A DNA stretch of 64,000 bases, taken from contig JABYQN010000009.1 of the NCBI GenBank assembly GCA_022606135.1, positions 1,203,001-1,267,000 on the forward strand. The letters are read 5' to 3'. Origin of the DNA: Fomes fomentarius (taxonomy: Eukaryota > Basidiomycota > Agaricomycetes > Polyporales > Polyporaceae). Positions 58,987 through 64,000 of the stretch are shown in pieces. Numbering within the stretch: position 1 is the stretch's first letter; each line of letters begins with the position of its first letter. The translations under genes and the position numbers were made by a program. The notes beneath the pieces were generated by a model that was given only the letters and a program-made list of their open reading frames with translations, searched no databases and was not told the DNA's origin.

Positions 58987-60710
58987 TCACCGTTTGCGCT
59001 TCCCATGAATGCCTGCATCGCCTGCATGCCCGCTGCCATCGGTTCCTCCTTCCATTTCCCCATCGCCCTCCGAGTATCCGCCTGGGCTCGCACGCGCAGG
59101 CCCTGCGATTGGTATAGGGGACTCCGAGTTCTCCCTCACGTCCATCCTATCTCCATCCAGGAGCTCCACGGCAAGGGCAGAATTGCTCTCGGGTAGTGGT
59201 GGCAATGCAACCACGTCTTCCATCTCAGCGTCGACGTCCTCTGCCATTTCGTCTGCTGCGAGGTGACCACTTGAGGGTGCCGCTGGCAGTGGGGGAGCGC
59301 GGTGCCTTCTTGACCCCAGACGGCTGGCGCCTGTGTCGGGCTCCACCTCGGTCTCGGCACCAACGTCGCGATCCCTTTCACGTTCCCGACTACTTGCGTC
59401 GCCAGTATTAGGTCGATCGCCGACAGCGGTTGCCGCGACGCCGATCGAGATGCCAGCCGCTTCGACGAAGGAGTCGGCATCGAAATCGTGGTCTACCTCG
59501 ACCTCAACGTCTTCTTCAAGATCGGCAAATGTCCGGCATAGTGGGCAAGAGAAGGCGGGATGGTGGGTCTCTAGCAGGGGCCGGATGCACTTGTAATGGA
59601 ACGCATGCGAACATGGCGCGATGAACAGCGCTTGATGGATTGTGACGCCAAACAGACCTACAGCGTGGAGTCAAAGTCAATCCATGCAGATCGGTCAACG
59701 GCGACGAGCACGCACAGATGCAGCAGTCCGGAAGGGATGATTTTGCAGCGACCTTCTTGCCATTGCTGCTACTGAGTGCTGTGGGAATCGCAATCGCCTT
59801 GAGTTGTTTCAAAGCGTTCGCACTGTAATATCGTCAGAGCGTAATGGACACGTATCAAAATGTGAACTCACTTGAACGGATTTGTGTGATTCTGCCACTC
59901 CCGTCCAACTTCTATCTTGATTTTGACGCATTTGTATATATCCTCGGTTCCTCCCTGATAGTCAACCCCCAGCTGCAGCAGATCCCCATCCTTGAGCTCG
60001 TGCGGTCTGGACTCGTTGTTTGCCGGAGACAAACGAACGTGGTTGAGGAAGGTGCCACTGCTGGACTTGGTGTCACGGATTAAGAACTTGCCTCCGGACT
60101 CGACCCAGATCTCCGCATGCGCTCGGGAGACGACCTTGCTCTTGAATGCGAGCTTGTTCGACCCCATGGCGTTCGCCGCAGCAATACCTAGCCCTGAGCG
60201 GTCCGTGAACCGACCTATACGTAGTGGCGGGTCGCCCTCCCGGACATCGCGTGAGATGGGGTCGAAGCGGAGGGACCGGCGCGAATCGAGGTGGGGAACG
60301 AGGCGAATACGGTGGGCCGGTCCTGTGCCGGTTGGGAGAGCTGGGGACGAACCTGAGGATGCAGGGCCCGTTACAGTGCGTGCGACGGCGACGGCGGGGA
60401 GTTGCGCTGCGCTGGTGGCGGCGAGGGTGCCTGCTGAACGTCGTCTTCGAAGCATCTGGGAGAAACCGGCGGCGGAGTTGGACTGGGAAACGGATGGTTG
60501 GAGATTGGAGGAGGCCGCTGCAGGGCGGCGACGGTGGCCAGAGGAGTGGTCGCCGGCGGCAGCGGTTGGAGGAGGAGAGTCTCTGGTGGCGGGGTCGTGG
60601 GGTGAAGAGGGGTGTGACTGAGAGGTGCCGCGGGGCCTACCGCGCAGGAAGGAGCCCAGTATCGACTGGCGGGCAGAGGCCGATGTGTCACCTATTGTCA
60701 ACGGGTCCAT
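58987..60710 (-). CDS. FHA-RING E3 ubiquitin ligase (Dma/CHFR-like)
   Basis: Three exons: 60710-59872, 59822-59716 and 59657-58987; 538 aa. The N-terminal 130 residues are Ser/Pro/Ala-rich. The FHA domain follows at about 160-270, with phosphothreonine-binding signatures LRIGRFTD, SRAHAEIWVE and SSSGTFLNHVRLS. The RING at 313-356 has C-x2-C, CSHAFHYKC and CPLC, i.e. Cys313, Cys316, Cys331, His333, His336, Cys339, Cys353, Cys356 (C3H2C3). The tail is acidic and low complexity. The architecture matches the fungal Dma1/Dma2 and animal CHFR/RNF8 group, E3 ligases that read phosphorylated partners in mitotic and septation checkpoints. That role is inferred from architecture. The gene is intron-poor. 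Confidence 0.93.
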
Positions 60711-62111
60711 GGTGAGTGCGCCGTCGTCGTCGTCGTCGTCTTCGTTAAAGTCGTTGTGGTTGTCGTTGGAGCCGGAAAGAGGCTGAGTTGGTCGTCGATC
60801 TGGCCAAGCTCCGACCCTGGCTGTTTGACGCCGTCAGCCGCTTCAGACTTGCCGCCCCTGGTGGCCTTCCCTAATACCACCACCTGCCATATGGTACTTA
60901 CAGAGCCACACGCATCTATCCATTTCTCCTGCTTTGCTCACCTATCAACTTCGAACAGTGCAAACCAAGACACCTCTTCAAAGCCCAATGCCAGCTCGTA
61001 CCGCCCTCTGCCATCGTTTGGCACTCTGGGCGTGAAATCAACGTTGGTGCCTGAGAAACCGCATACAATAAGGTATATAGTGCCTGATATATCGATCCCC
61101 ACCATTCTCGTCAATCGACTGCACTAGTACCGTCATACATGGTTGAGATAAGAGCTTGGGCAGGTGCTGGTTGCGGGCGAGTACCAGAGCTGCATGCCAG
61201 GCAGTGTCAGCACTAGTACTGTATATGTACTACATGTACATATTTCCAATCGTCTTTTCAGATCAAACGCAGTTTCGCCAATGTATTCTCCGCATCTCCT
61301 TACTCCTCCGTCCCGGACTTCAACATATCAGTACCAAACCTAGTAATGTAGCTAGCCATTCCCTACTAGGCGTCTACATGTATTAGTAGCGTACTCAATT
61401 GGCCAAATTAACCCATCCCCCCCCAAAACAGATCATCATGCAGATGCCGATGACAATGGAAGGTTCTTAATTGGGCGTGTCGCCCATTAGCGGCAGTGTC
61501 CCGGCACCGATGAAACCGTTCATTGCGGTGACATGGCGTGGGCGCCACCAGTGAGTAGTTAGGTTTCTCCATCATGAAGGCGTTGATAACTCCTAGGGGT
61601 TCCGATGTCGGGCTGGACGAAATCTTGAAAGAACGTCAAATATCTGCGGACGGCATGTGGCACATCGCTTTCAAGATGGTACTGTGCATACTTAAGCGAC
61701 AAAGTTGGCGTTCGTACGGTTTTCGGTATGGAGTCGCAACTGCACCCTGTGCATCTCGCTGTATTGCACATGATCCTAGTCATTGATGTAACTTATGGAT
61801 GGAAGAAGCACACAATTCAACTCACATCATGTTCGATGTCCCTTCTGTGTTGCACGCACATGGCCCTGAACACCGTATCCCGCACAACATGATGATGTCT
61901 CACATGTTCCCATCGCCCACAGAGAGGGATTCGGACGCAATGAATCCCATAACTGGTAAAAAGGGTGGAACCCTGAATTTGTCTTCTAGTCACGACATTG
62001 GCTTATTCCCACGTATGACTAGTACACAGTGCATCTCGCAAGTCGTATATCAGGAACCCAATTTTAGCCCGAGTTATAACGTTCAGGCTTAAAGCGCAGA
62101 TCGTCAGTGCC
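60711..62111. other. intergenic, 5' leader of FHA-RING gene and a gap
   Basis: The first 60 bases read on the minus strand as a (GAC)n leader of the FHA-RING gene. The rest shows only short frames. Confidence 0.5.
60722..60740. repeat. CGT/GAC microsatellite just upstream of the FHA-RING ATG
   Basis: Six CGT units lie 11 bases upstream of the ATG at 60710, so in the transcript they form a short GAC repeat in the leader. Confidence 0.85.

Positions 62112-64000
<1,889 letters not shown>

Overview
This is nuclear DNA of a filamentous basidiomycete, most likely a plant-litter or wood-decaying Agaricomycete. Nearly every gene is broken by many short (about 45-80 nt) GT-AG introns. Gene content is fungal: GH18 chitinases, a GH13-CBM20 alpha-amylase, a cellobiose-dehydrogenase-type flavin dehydrogenase, and Agaricomycete-style lineage-specific proteins. 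I assembled the spliced models by hand by matching donors, acceptors and phase; exon coordinates are in each entry. The species cannot be named from this sequence.

Layout. 1-8.8 kb is nearly gene-free, with one poorly supported small gene at 2.1-2.8 kb. 8.8-11.8 kb (minus) holds a small multi-span membrane protein and a 210-aa conserved-looking protein. 12.0-16.9 kb (plus) holds a 607-aa coiled-coil protein and a 463-aa protein with a propeller-like feel. 17.2-18.9 kb (minus) holds a small secreted protein built of three LYR/DHFYTTN repeats, plus a decayed relative. 21.5-25.4 kb is a divergent pair: an unknown proline/serine-rich protein (minus) and origin recognition complex subunit 5 (plus). 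25.9-28.1 kb is GH18 chitinase 1, followed by a hemerythrin/HHE protein (minus). 30.1-34.1 kb is a large F-box/WD40 protein and 34.7-36.0 kb an aldo-keto reductase with a C-terminal membrane tail. After a 3.1 kb gap comes GH18 chitinase 2 with a C-terminal chitin-binding module (39.1-41.3 kb) and a 569-aa low-complexity protein (41.9-43.6 kb).

From 43.9 kb to the end every recognised gene is on the minus strand: a truncated amylase/CBM20 paralogue, the complete alpha-amylase, ribosomal protein uL14 (RPL23), a 510-aa catalase, succinate dehydrogenase iron-sulfur subunit, an FHA-RING E3 ligase, and a dehydrogenase cut by the window edge.

How they fit together. Housekeeping genes (ORC5, uL14, SDHB, catalase) are interleaved with secreted enzymes for chitin, starch and probably cellulose-derived sugars. 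I see no biosynthetic cluster, tRNA, rRNA, CRISPR array or intact transposon. The most unusual item is the amylase neighbourhood. A catalytic-core-less starch-binding paralogue there keeps an intact spliced reading frame, and it lies beside the full gene and a diverged tandem repeat.
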